Origin: Meconema thalassinum
Lineage: Eukaryota > Arthropoda > Insecta > Orthoptera > Tettigoniidae
DNA length: 64,000 bases
Direction of reading: 5' to 3'
Assembly (NCBI GenBank): GCA_946902985.2
Contig: OX336393.1
Location: 48,127,131-48,191,130, forward strand
The notes under the pieces were generated by a model that saw only the letters and a program-made list of their open reading frames with translations, searched no databases and had not been told where the DNA came from. Below are positions 54,085 to 64,000 of the stretch, in pieces (positions within the stretch are counted from its first letter, which is position 1; the number at the start of each line of letters is the position of its first letter). The translations under genes were made by a program, and so were the position numbers.

Positions 54085-55382
54085 GAAATATCAAAGTTAT
54101 ATCGTTTTATTCACCCATTAATATCAAGGGAGGGGCCATACCATATTCACGTCATTACCATAGTCATATATAATATTGTCAAGTGCTTAGATTAAGAAAC
54201 AGGGTTTTTATAGAGGTCTAGGGCTGTTTTATTAGTTAAATTGTAAAGACAGGACGGGCATGGTTGGAAGAAGTTACGGACGGTGAAGCAACATATTGCA
54301 AGAAAATGTATTTCTGGAACGAAGCCACGCTGACTGGAGACAAGGGCTTGGAGAAATATTTCGGCGGAATATATAGATGCGCAACGAGAGGAATAGCGGG
54401 TTCTGAGTGGAATATTTGAAGTACGCGGGCCTGTATTCCCGCTCGGAGAAGTTTTAGCGTCGCTTGAGGACTGAGAAATGCTTTGCTATAATTGGTCTGA
54501 TGGGTCGCGGGCAAATTTATGCCGCGAAACATCGGGACCATTCAGAGTGTATAAAAGCCCAGCGCGACTTCAGCACTGGCTATTCTATAGATTCTATTCT
54601 GTCATTCACATATTCGATCACACACACACTCACTGACTTTGTGAGTCGTAGACTCTGCCAGTCCCTCAGTAAGATGGGACTTAGTGAATTCAATTAGCCT
54701 GGTTTGTTCAAATTTGCTTACCATGGTGATCAAACTCAGAAACAAGCAGCAGCAGCAGCAACAACAACAACAACAACGAGAAGAAGAAAACATATGTTTT
54801 CAAAGGTCAATAAACGTGTGTTGGCGTAAGATCTCAAATTAGACTGCAAGCAGACCAACGAGATGGACTTTGAACCACAAGGCACCAGGTATGTGGACCG
54901 AGTTATTATCAACACAGAAGATCAGCGCTAGCGAGAAGACAGTCAATATTGCCCCGCAATTAGGGAATATTAATGCACATATTGTACACAGCTCGAAACC
55001 TCAGATCAAATGTTAATAATTTTGTTGTAAATAAACCAGTATTAGTTAAAATGTCTTGTTCATTGGGAGTTGAATATATAGGATAGTTGGAATGCAAAGA
55101 GTATCTCATAGAGCAAGTTTATTGCCCTACGCTCCGATGATAGATCTTGGCTCAAGGAAAGGAGCGGCCGTGGCTAAATAAAATTTTAATGTGTTATCTT
55201 TACGATAACTGGCGCCCAGTAAATCTAAATTAATAAAGTGTATGTCGTCTGTCTAGACAGGCCAATGCTAAATAAGAACGATGAGGTGGTTTTAAGGAGT
55301 CTTGAGTGTAATATCTGTAGAAACGTTATAAATGATCGCCCAACTTGTAGAGCGATATCCAACGACGAAGGTAGCCGTTACA
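53966..55382 (+). repeat. 5' LTR
   Basis: Contains two ATT/AAT microsatellites (53990-54017 and 54035-54085), a TATA box TATAAAAG (54550-54557), a possible start region TTCAGCAC downstream, poly(A) signals AATAAA near 54808 and 55028, and a CAG/CAA run at 54745-54775. Open frames inside it are not supported. Confidence 0.9.
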
Positions 55383-55383
55383 A

Positions 55384-55455
55384 ATGACGCCCAACAATGG
55401 GACGATATTCCTAAAGCCCTTGTAGCCGTTACAAATGGCACAACCAATGTGGGGC
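55384..55455 (+). promoter_or_regulatory. Primer-binding site and partial duplicate
   Basis: Directly after the LTR, TGACGCCCAACAATGGGAC resembles the tRNA-Lys-type primer site. A second LTR-end + PBS-like junction, GTAGCCGTTACAAATGGCAC then AACCAATGTGGG, lies at 55423-55455. Confidence 0.6.
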
Positions 55456-55661
55456 TACGAAATATCGTACTGTAGTGAATGGATATTATGTATAAATCCA
55501 GTTTATTTCAAGTATGTTAAAGTTTAAAGTTGTTTTCATGTACGATATAAACGAGTACTCTTTGCATTCATTCCGAGTTTTTCAATAAAGAGGCATATAT
55601 CAAGTTAGGGAACTACGGTTATAAATTAGGAGTGTTCTTTTGGTGAGTTGTTTTTTGGGTA

Positions 55662-57194
55662 ATGAGTAACAGGGATAATTTGGGGAATATACATTTGAGA
55701 AACCGTAGTATTATAAGATCAGTTAAAATGTCAAAATTAGATGTGCAGGGTACCAATGATGAGATGTCAAAAGTAAGCGAAAATCAGGAAACTGAGGAAA
55801 ATAAACAAGACGGGGCTACAACCATCCAGAGTAATGAGGGGGAGAATCCTTCCTGGCTTCGAAACCTGACGATGCTCATAACTGAACAGAGTAAGAAGTT
55901 AGAGGAACAGAGTAAGAAATTTGACGTGCGTAGCGATCAACTAGAAAAAGCAATAGATCTTAAGTTCTCTGAGCAGAGTAAGAAGCTAGATGAACAAGGT
56001 AAGAGGTTTGATGAAGCCACAGAGAACTTCAATAGACAAATTAAAGAAGTAGGCCGAGAATTTCACAATAAGTTAGAAAACAGGATTAGTGAGGTGGAGG
56101 AATCATGGTCACTTAAGGTTGATGCCAGAATGCAACAAGTGTCGGAGCGAGTTGACAAAATTGACGAGGAAGTGAAAATTAAATGTAGTAAAGTTAGGGT
56201 TGACTTAGAAGGCGAAGTCAACAGTATGAAGGTCAAGTGTGATAATAATATTGCTAAAATAGGTAATTTAGAAAATAAACTAGAGAGCGATAATCAAGAA
56301 ATTAGGGAAGAGGTTAACAGTAAATTTAACAGTATCAGTGAAGAAGTAGCGAGTAAAACAGATAAAATGGAGGAGAAATTGCAGAGATGTCAGAAGCAAA
56401 TAGCAACAAATAGCGGTAATGTACACATAGGAAATTTAAGTAGATTTCTAACTAAAGAGGCAGATTTGCCAGTATTCACAGGCAAGGCATATAACCCAAT
56501 GGAATTCTTAAAAACAGTAGAAAAGAAGTTCGCTAAAGATTTAGAAGAGGGGATCGTTCAATGGGAACAAGTACTTGAGATGCTAGATAAATCTTTTGTT
56601 AGGGATTCAAGGTCATGGTTCAGTGTGTATAAATACCAGATGACTAGTTTTAGAAAATTTAAAGAGAAGTTCATAGCCAAGTACTGGAATGAAAATGTGC
56701 AAGAAAGAGAAAGATGTAACATTATTTTTGGGAAGTACCAAAGGAGAGATGGTGTTTCGTACACAGAGTATTTCTTAGCGCATGTACTTATATGCCAGAA
56801 TTTAGAAGGTTTAGAGACTGAATCACAGGTAATTAAAACATTATTAAGGCATTTTCCCGATATAATTAAAGAAGCATTCTTCATGCAGAATATTACTACT
56901 ATTGACGGGTTCGAGAAGCTATTGGAAAACTTTGACTCTCTTGAAAATAGTAGGACCGAACGCAAGCCAATAAGTGGAGGAGATAATTTCGGGCAGGGTG
57001 AGAGAGAGAGGGGAAGAGAACAAGGCAGGAATGCGAATTACGAAAGACGACTTGACAATGGGGGACGCACAGCAAATACGAGGAACGAGAATTTGAACAG
57101 AGTAGGGGAAGGTACTAGGCCAGACAGACGTACAGGTCAACAACAACAACAACAATCTACACCAGGAGCAGGTAGGCCTAATTTAAACGAATAA
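55662..57194 (+). CDS. gag: gag, 510 codons, intact
   Basis: Starts ATG 55662. Residues ~70-250 are a long charged heptad-like region (EQSKKLEEQSKKFD repeats, then SEVEESWSLKVDARM, EEVNSKFNSISEE), predicted to be coiled coil. Residues ~270-430 match the retrotransposon gag core (LPVFTGKAYNPMEFL, SWFSVYKYQMTSFRKFKEKF, FGKYQRRDGVSYTEYF, LLRHFPDIIKEAF). The tail is basic and Gly/Gln-rich (RERGREQGR, TGQQQQQQS) and carries no CCHC knuckle, so RNA binding probably uses the basic tail. It forms the particle. Ends PNLNE then TAA 57192-57194, immediately after a slippery heptamer. It is the only complete ORF of biological interest in the window. Confidence 0.9.
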   Translation: MSNRDNLGNIHLRNRSIIRSVKMSKLDVQGTNDEMSKVSENQETEENKQDGATTIQSNEGENPSWLRNLTMLITEQSKKLEEQSKKFDVRSDQLEKAIDLKFSEQSKKLDEQGKRFDEATENFNRQIKEVGREFHNKLENRISEVEESWSLKVDARMQQVSERVDKIDEEVKIKCSKVRVDLEGEVNSMKVKCDNNIAKIGNLENKLESDNQEIREEVNSKFNSISEEVASKTDKMEEKLQRCQKQIATNSGNVHIGNLSRFLTKEADLPVFTGKAYNPMEFLKTVEKKFAKDLEEGIVQWEQVLEMLDKSFVRDSRSWFSVYKYQMTSFRKFKEKFIAKYWNENVQERERCNIIFGKYQRRDGVSYTEYFLAHVLICQNLEGLETESQVIKTLLRHFPDIIKEAFFMQNITTIDGFEKLLENFDSLENSRTERKPISGGDNFGQGERERGREQGRNANYERRLDNGGRTANTRNENLNRVGEGTRPDRRTGQQQQQQSTPGAGRPNLNE

Positions 57195-57224
57195 CGGGTT
57201 GCAGTGAGGTCAACAGACAGCCCG
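57182..57224 (+). promoter_or_regulatory. -1 ribosomal frameshift signal between gag and pol
   Basis: Heptamer T-TTA-AAC (57182-57188) is in gag phase, followed by a 6-nt spacer (57189-57194, including the gag stop). A 7-bp stem CGGGTTG (57195-57201)/CAGCCCG (57218-57224) with one wobble and a 16-nt loop comes next. The -1 frame is open through the gag stop into pol. Confidence 0.75.
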
Positions 57225-58459
57225 AAGTGATTGCAGTTCAATGTCCTAGGAATATTGAGTATTTAGGAGATTTTAATATAGATGTTAGAGAAGAACTGCT
57301 TTATGACCTAAATGGTGGAAATTTAGATAATGTTGAGAATGAGATTATGTCACCAGTAATTAAACTTAATGTGTGGGGTAAAGAAGTTGATGTTTTATTG
57401 GACAGTGGAAGCGAAAACTCTTGTATAAATTTAAGATTTTTGGAAGATGTAATGAGAGAAGGTATTCATGTTGATATAATTCCAGTTAAGTCCACTTTCA
57501 TTGTCACAGCTGTAGGTAGTAGGTCTCAGAAAATATCTAAGCAAGTCGCAGTTCCAATTACCATTAGTGAGTTAGTTAAATTTCAGCCCTGTTTGGCAGT
57601 TCCAAATTTAGTATATCCGGTGATTCTCGGTGCGGAATGGTTATCATTATATCAAGTTAAATTAGATTTTCATTTTGGCAGGATATGTTTATTTTGGCAG
57701 GATAAAGAAGTTCAGGTTACATATAAGGTGTCTAAGACTGACAAACAGATGAAAGTGTGTATGTTTGAGGAAGAAAGCAACGTGGTTGTGAGTGATGAGT
57801 TTCCTGAAGTAAATGAGGTAGACCGCGGAGATGCTAGTGAGAGCAAAGTTTTTAAGGTGTGTCAGGTTGCAATGGAGTCTGAACTTGAGAGTAGGATCCA
57901 TGATGCATTGTCACAGTGTAAGCTGGATGATGAGCAAGGTCATCAGTTACATGAGGTATTAATAAAATATAAGGAAATTTTCAGCTCAAAACCCGGAGCA
58001 ACACACTTATATGAGCATAGTTTTGTCGTTAAAGACACAAGTAGTTTCGTAGGGCCTAGGTATCCTGTCGCAACTAAATATATGAAAGCCGTCGAAGAAC
58101 AGATAGAATTAATGTTGGAAAACGACATAATTGAGCCTTCAGCTAGCCATTGTTTAAATCCATTAGTTGTAGTAGCCAAGAAAGACAATTCAGTGAGACT
58201 GTGCATAGACGCCAGAATGTTAAATACCAGAATCGAAAGCGACCAGCTGAGAACTGAAGCAGTGGAGGATTTAGTTCAACGTTTTCAGGGGTGGAAGTGG
58301 TTATCAACAGTAGATTTTAGTAGTAGTTGCTCAACGTTAGTGAGGAAATTAGGTAGGACACTAGGTAGTTATTTCAGGTATGTATTGTTGACTCATGTGA
58401 TGTTATCGAGACTAGTCAGTGTTTTGTTGAGAGGTAGGAAGTACATTGGAAGTAGGTAG
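57191..58459 (+). pseudogene. pol: pol N-terminal part: protease and start of RT, truncated
   Basis: Reached by -1 shift; no ATG is required. The aspartic protease has VDVLLDSGSENS (DSG) and, about 65 residues later, PVILGAEWLSLYQV (ILG-x-x-x-L), the two hallmarks of retroviral-type proteases. After an acidic linker, RT begins with GPRYPVATKYMKAVEEQIEL, LENDIIEPSASHCLNPLVVV and LCIDARMLNTRI, and WLSTVDF. Normal RT would continue with the DLxxGY/YxDD region. Here it passes at about 58325 into an unrelated ~110-bp stretch and stops at 58457-58459. The RT active site is absent. Confidence 0.85.
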
Positions 58460-58691
58460 CGAAGTTTTGTTACGTAAGCCGTTGCCATCTTGTGCATTGG
58501 AAGGGAAAATGTCAAAGCTGTTTTTATTGTTTACTGGACCTTATGTCGTTTCGAAGAGGATAGGAAAGAATGCCTACTTATTGAAAGATCAGGAAAATTG
58601 TGTCATTGGTACATATAACATTTACAATCTGAGGAAATATCATAGAAAAGAGCAAGTGCTGCAAGAAGGGCAGACTGCCGTGTGTTTATAA
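58446..58691 (+). pseudogene. pol: pol C-terminal remnant (integrase tail)
   Basis: LEVGSEVLLRKPLPSCALEG, KLFLLFTGPYVVSKRIGKNA and IYNLRKYHRKEQ correspond to the SH3-like/GPY-type C-terminal domain of Ty3/gypsy integrases (GPY/F module). It lies in a different frame from the upstream pol part, with a 14-nt overlap. The zinc-binding and DDE domains are gone. Confidence 0.8.
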
Positions 58692-59031
58692 TTAGAGTCG
58701 TGTCGTGGCTCTAAGGAATTGGTGGAAGTGAGATAAATCACTTGTGTTGCGTGAAACAAGAAGCAATATATATTGTGTTCTGTTATTGTAAGGGACTACA
58801 AGAACAAATGTAGCATGTAAATCCTGTATGACTGCACAGGACAATCAGAATGTTTATGTAACATTGCAAGAAGAGTGCAGATCAATCAAGGAAAATGAAA
58901 AGGGTATAATCATTATGTATGTAATTTGAAGGGTCATATATGTATATTCAGTGTATTTCCTGTTAAGTTTTAAAGGGAAGATTTGTGATTTCATCATTCA
59001 TTACATTCTTTATGAAACCATGGGGACGTTT

Positions 59032-59093
59032 TGTAACGTAATCTTGATTACGGTACAAATTATTATTATTATTATTTTTAAAGTCATTGTGTA

Positions 59094-59144
<51 letters not shown>

Positions 59145-60448
59145 GAAATATCAAAGTTATATCGTTTTATTCACCCATTAATATCAAGGGAGGGGCCATA
59201 CCATATTCACGTCATTACCATAGTCATATATAATATTGTCAAGTGCTTAGATTAAGAAACAGGGTTTTTATAGAGGTCTAGGGCTGTTTTATTAGTTAAA
59301 TTGTAAAGACAGGACGGGCATGGTTGGAAGAAGTTACGGACGGTGAAGCAACATATTGCAAGAAAATGTATTTCTGGAACGAAGCCACGCTGACTGGAGA
59401 CAAGGGCTTGGAGAAATATTTCGGCGGAATATATAGATGCGCAACGAGAGGAATAGCGGGTTCTGAGTGGAATATTTGAAGTACGCGGGCCTGTATTCCC
59501 GCTCGGAGAAGTTTTAGCGTCGCTTGAGGACTGAGAAATGCTTTGCTATAATTGGTCTGATGGGTCGCGGGCAAATTTATGCCGCGAAACATCGGGACCA
59601 TTCAGAGTGTATAAAAGCCCAGCGCGACTTCAGCACTGGCTATTCTATAGATTCTATTCTGTCATTCACATATTCGATCACGCACACACTCACTGACTTT
59701 GTGAGTCGTAGACTCTGCCAGTCCCTCAGTAAGATGGGACTTAGTGAATTCAATTAGCCTGGTTTGTTCAAATTTGCTTACCATGGTGATCAAACTCAGA
59801 AACAAGCAGCAGCAGCAGCAACAACAACAACAACAACAACAACGAGAAGAAGAAAACATATGTTTTCAAAGGTCAATAAACGTGTGTTGGCGTAAGATCT
59901 CAAATTAGACTGCAAGCAGACCAACGAGATGGACTTTGAACCACAAGGCACCAGGTATGTGGACCGAGTTATTATCAACACAGAAGATCAGCGCTAGCGA
60001 GAAGACAGTCAATATTGCCCCGCAATTAGGGAATATTAATGCACATATTGTACACAGCTCGAAACCTCAGATCAAATGTTAATAATTTTGTTGTAAATAA
60101 ACCAGTATTAGTTAAAATGTCTTGTTCATTGGGAGTTGAATATATAGGATAGTTGGAATGCAAAGAGTATCTCATAGAGCAAGTTTATTGCCCTACGCTC
60201 CGATGATAGATCTTGGCTCAAGGAAAGGAGCGGCCGTGGCTAAATAAAATTTTAATGTGTTATCTTTACGATAACTGGCGCCCAGTAAATCTAAATTAAT
60301 AAAGTGTATGTCGTCTGTCTAGACAGGCCAATGCTAAATAAGAACGATGAGGTGGTTTTAAGGAGTCTTGAGTGTAATATCTGTAGAAACGTTATAAATG
60401 ATCGCCCAACTTGTAGAGCGATATCCAACGACGAAGGTAGCCGTTACA
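59032..60448 (+). repeat. 3' LTR
   Basis: Counterpart of 53966-55382 with TATAAAAG at 59610-59617. It differs mainly by fewer ATT units and two more CAA units. Confidence 0.9.
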
Positions 60449-61009
60449 GTGTATTTATTAATCACATGCCATTTTCTTCAGGATTAGGGAATTGCCCATC
60501 TCGTGTTGACCGACTGAAGAGCAACAAACATTCGTTTACTAAGGCAACACAGAAAATGGCTTCCAACACCATATTTTTAGCCTGTTTTCATTTTATAAAA
60601 AAAAAACTAGCAGAAGTACCCATTCTTCGAACGGTCTTCGGTATTAATAACCAGATGTTATCAATTGAGCTACTGTTGCAATGTTTAGGGGCTTGGAACC
60701 TGTTTGTTGGCAAAGAAACATGATTAGTTAAAATGTGCTCTCAAACTTAATTTACCTAACGTGTTCTTCCTGGCGTAAAAATAAAATTGAAAACCTCGTA
60801 GACGAATCGCAATACACGTCACATACGAACTGACCCTAACCGTTGTGTCAAGTGCCCAACTACAGGAAGACCCCTTTTATAAATTATAAAGGCTTGTGGT
60901 GCATGAAAATTCAGATTTTTTAGCCTCCAATGGTCCAAATTCGTAAAATCAGCAAAAAACCGTCTACTATTTCAAATCAGGAATTTTTGAAAATAATGTT
61001 GCTGTTTGG
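60449..61009. other. Unassigned flank, no gene
   Basis: Resumes host sequence after GTGT. Near 60577-60606, AGCCTGTTTTCATTTTATAA and a following A-run look like a degraded HER 3' hairpin. No gene. Confidence 0.5.
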
Positions 61010-62875
61010 AGATATAATAGACCTTCTGTACGACATATCGCACGTATAAGTCGTGTGAAAAAAATCTAGTGTACTCCTTGAACCCCTTAAGCGCATTGAT
61101 GAATTTTACAGTTTTAGTTGGTTCCGTGATAACCTTATAGCCATTTGCAACCTTTGACAGAAATGTAATAAATGGAGTGTCATTACTTATTCCAGAAATA
61201 GATGGAAAGTTGGAAGCCACCTCTTGAGATACTGTTGTTATGGTTAGTGGCTTGCATTCCTTCGTTAGTTTATTAAATGAAATTAGTTTTATGGGAATAT
61301 CTAAGAAACTGTTGGGTTTAGAGCCTTAAAATATAGTTTTCGGGGACCCTTTACGGGTCTTGAGGGGCCCCGAGTTTTGTTTCTGTCACCAAGGGTTTGA
61401 AAATGAGCTTCGTCTCGTCGTTGTACGCCATAATAATGATAATAATTAAAAGAATGGTAATAATAATAATATAAAAATATAGGGATAGGGATATAATAGA
61501 CCTTCCGTACCATACCCGCACGTGTAAATCGCGTTAAAAAATTCTAGAGCACCCCTTGACTCCTTAAGCGCATTACATGTATTGATGAATATTTCAGCTT
61601 AATTTGGATCTGTTATAACCTTATTGCCGTTTGCAAACCTTCACAGTAATGTAATAAATGGAATTGCATTGCGCCTTACAGAAATAGATGGATCTCTGAG
61701 ATTCTGTTGCCATTGTTACCGGCATGTATTCCTTCAATAATTTATTAAGTGAAATTAGTTTCTTGGGAATATCTCAAAAACTGTTGGTTTTAGGGCCTTA
61801 AAATGTGGTTTTCGGGGTCCTTTAAGGGCCCCCGAGTTTCGTTTCTCACATTGAGCGGCTGAAAATGCTTATTTCAGCATGTATTTTAATGGGGTAGGCC
61901 CCCCTGTTATGAGAGGTAGGGAGAAGAGTTACATCAATGATTAGTGTCGTGCCTCTGATGGATATCTGTATCAAATTTTACGTTAATCCACCTAGCCGTT
62001 CTCGAGTTATAAGGACCCTAAAATTGTCCACAGACAATCAGACAGACAAAAAAAATGCGTGCATCCGTCACAAAACAGTCTGAAACTGGCAAATATGTCA
62101 AATTTCCGAGGAAATGCAGAAAAAACAGACGAACATTCATTTTTATATAATAGAGAAGGGATATAATAGACCTTCCGTACCACACCCGCACGTGTAAATC
62201 GCGTGAAAAAAATTTAGAGTACCCCTTGACCCCTTAAGCGCATTGTATGTATTGATGAATATTTCAGGTTAATTTGGATCCGTTATAACCTTATAGCCGT
62301 TTGCAAACCTTCACAGTAATGTAATAAATGGAATTGCATTGCGTCTTACAGAAATAGATGGACTTCTGAGATTGAGTTGCCATGGTTACCGGCTTGCATT
62401 CTTTCATTAATTTATTAAGTGAAATTAGTTTTCTGGGAATATCTCAAAAACTGTTGGTTTTAGGGCCTTAAAATGTGGTTTTCGGGGTCCCTTTAGGGCC
62501 CCAGAGTTTCGTTTCTCACATTGAGGGGGCTGAAAATGAGCTTTGTTTCACCCTTCTACGCCTATTTCAGCATGTATTTTAAGGGGGTAGGGCCCCTTTT
62601 ATGAGAGGTACTGTACGGAGAAGAGTTACATCAATGATTAGTGTCGTGCCTCTGAAGGATATCTGTATCAAATTTTACGTTGATCCACTCAGCCGTTCTC
62701 GAGTTATAAGGACACAAAAAATTGTCCACAGACAGACAAACAAACAAACAGACAGACAGACAAAAATTTTATTTTTGCGCGCATCCATCATAAAACAGTC
62801 TGAAACGCGCAAATATCGCAAATTTCCTTGGAAATTCAGAAAAAAACAGACAAACTTTCATTTTTATATATATAG
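61010..62875. repeat. Three tandem ~0.5-0.7-kb repeat units
   Basis: Units begin GATATAATAGACCTTC at 61011, 61490 and 62160. They share CGCACGTGTAAATCGCGTG-like, CCCTTAAGCGCATT, TTATAACCTTATAGCCGTTTG, GTAATAAATGGA and TTTTCGGGGTCC. Units 2 and 3 end with CGTTCTCGAGTTATAAGGAC, (ACAG)n and TTTTTATATA-ATAGAGA. Unit 1 is truncated. Open frames in the units are short and not conserved. Confidence 0.75.
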
Positions 62876-64000
62876 AGATTGGCTTATGAGATCACCTTTT
62901 GTCCGTGTGTCTGTGTGTGCGTGTGTGATTCGTGTGTATGTGTGTCCCCCCTAATAACTTCTAAACGGCTGGAGCAATTTCAATGAAACTCTATAATATC
63001 ATAGCACCATTCTGGCCGATCCCGACCGCGCCCTTCAAATTTTATTGTATCTCACCAATCCAACATGGCGGCTGTGCGAAATATTTCACCAGCATTCAAT
63101 ATCTCCGAAACTATTCCGGATATCACCTTCATATTTTGTACGGCGATAAAGGGCACTACTAGAAGTTCACCTATGAGTATTTCAAAAATCTGGTAACTAC
63201 AAAACCAACATGGCGGCCAAACGAAGTTGAGACATTTAAATAGACGTTTCACGCGATTTAACCATCCAAACGTAATGAAGCTTGGTACAGCAAATGTTTA
63301 TGCACATTGTAATACACTGGCGTCTAATTTAGTTCAATTGTTTACATAACCTCAAAATGGCGGCTGTGCTAAATATTTCACTGGCGTTCTATATCTCCGA
63401 AACTATTACTGTTATCATCCTGAAAGTTTGAGCGGTGATAAAGGGCACTGCTACAAATTTATCTGTGTAACTTTCAAACACCTGTAAAGTACGAAAAAAC
63501 GAACATGACCACCAAGTGAATTCGAAACATTTTAATCGACTTTTCTCGCGATTTAACCATCTGAGCACAGTGAATTGTGGTAAAGTAAATGATTATAGAT
63601 TTTGTAATGCACTGGCATCTAATTTAGTCCAAATGTCTACATAACCTCAAGATGGCGGCTGTGCGAAATTTTAAAATTAAGTTTTTATTTCTTGTGTCAT
63701 AATCATGCGATCGAAGTGAAAGTTTTATTAATGAAGCTACGCAATAAATTTCCTTTAATGGTACATAATTCTATGGCCTATACATATAACAATCGAAAAT
63801 GGCGAGCATCCGAAATATTTTGACGGTACTCAATATCTACGAAACTTTTACAGCAATCAAACTGATAATTTTATGTTCACAGAGGCTATGAAGTTCACCT
63901 ATAGGACTTTAAGTAACCTGGTGAGCACGAATCCAAATGGCGACGACGCGAATTATAAATATTTAAATGGACGTTTCTCGCGATTTAACCATCCGAGTGC
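62876..64000 (-). repeat. HER copy E9, runs off the window end, with ~147-bp motif array
   Basis: Starts at a degraded 3' hairpin (GATTGGCTTATGAGATCACC), then TGTG microsatellite, CCCCCTAATAACTTCTAAACGG and CTGGAGCAATTTCAATGAAA. ATGGCGGC-type motifs have ATGG (or ATGA) at 63065, 63210, 63357, 63505, 63652, 63799 and 63937, a spacing of 145-148 bp until the last (138). A two-unit period of ~293-296 bp is visible because AACATGGCGGCC and AAGATGGCGGCTG contexts alternate. Confidence 0.8.

Larger units (their letters stand above)
53966..60448 (+). mobile_element. Ty3/gypsy-type LTR retrotransposon, young, pol-deleted
   Basis: Two 1417-bp LTRs (53966-55382 and 59032-60448) start TGTAACG and end CCGTTACA. 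They are flanked by GTGT (53962-53965 and 60449-60452). The LTRs are nearly identical: I see one substitution (54621 region A, 59681 region G) besides microsatellite length changes. The insertion is therefore recent. The internal region holds a PBS, a complete gag, a -1 frameshift site, protease, the start of RT, then a jump to the integrase C-terminus. The lost part covers the RT active site, RNase H and most of integrase. No env-like ORF. It must have moved with enzymes from a relative, or lost pol after insertion. Confidence 0.9.

Noticed and set aside
54236..54697. ORFs in both LTRs (identical at 59296-59757)
   Set aside because: They lie across the promoter and transcription start of the LTR, have no recognisable domain, and are identical only because the LTRs are.

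Overview
The window looks like transposon-rich intergenic DNA from a large arthropod genome. An insect is most likely, and a repeat-rich polyneopteran is my guess, but no host gene is present to prove it. The evidence is several LINE clades, tRNA-headed SINEs, a Ty3/gypsy-type LTR element, Helitron ends, a P-element-like transposase, long inverted repeats, and one spliced gene with a TACTAAC branch point. I found no host protein gene, rRNA or functional tRNA.

Layout. 0-1.5 kb: two antisense LINE RT tails. 1.5-10.6 kb: two related R1-like LINEs in tandem, each with a zinc-knuckle ORF1 overlapping ORF2 by 7 nt and two 3'-UTR hairpins that covary. 11.9-15.9 kb: a P-like transposase pseudogene, split by a hairpin-ended repeat and enclosed by ~0.5 kb inverted repeats that contain Helitron 3' ends. 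17.2-18.2 kb: a foldback element. 19.6-26.2 kb: a 52-bp minisatellite, SINEs, a LINE tail, a retroposon with a GC-hairpin tail, a TA-flanked TIR element and a Helitron carrying a 77-bp minisatellite. 27-34.7 kb: hairpin-ended repeats, SINEs and two LINE tails, one with an R2-type restriction-like endonuclease. 36.4-46 kb: nested insertions including a duplicated 1.1-kb composite and a solo LTR.

47.3-52 kb: a palindromic insertion (about 4.2 kb, arms about 650 bp once SINEs are removed) inside a hairpin-ended repeat. It surrounds a broken but intron-containing gene with an HGFTGCDTTSA motif and a C-terminal CXC cysteine cluster. This is the best candidate here for a little-described mobile system. 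54-60.4 kb: a very young LTR retrotransposon with 1417-bp LTRs, a GTGT duplication, an intact gag, and a textbook -1 frameshift site leading into a pol that has lost most of RT, RNase H and integrase. 61-64 kb: ~0.65 kb tandem repeats, then another hairpin-ended repeat.

One repeat family, called HER here (hairpin-ended repeat), recurs across the window. It has a covarying 5' hairpin, a covarying 3' hairpin whose outer arm mirrors the 5' AGCCTAYTTTY, and a CA/CAGA microsatellite before the 3' hairpin. In two copies an ATGGCGGC-type motif recurs about every 147 bp.

Nearly all coding regions are decayed. Only gag is a complete open frame.
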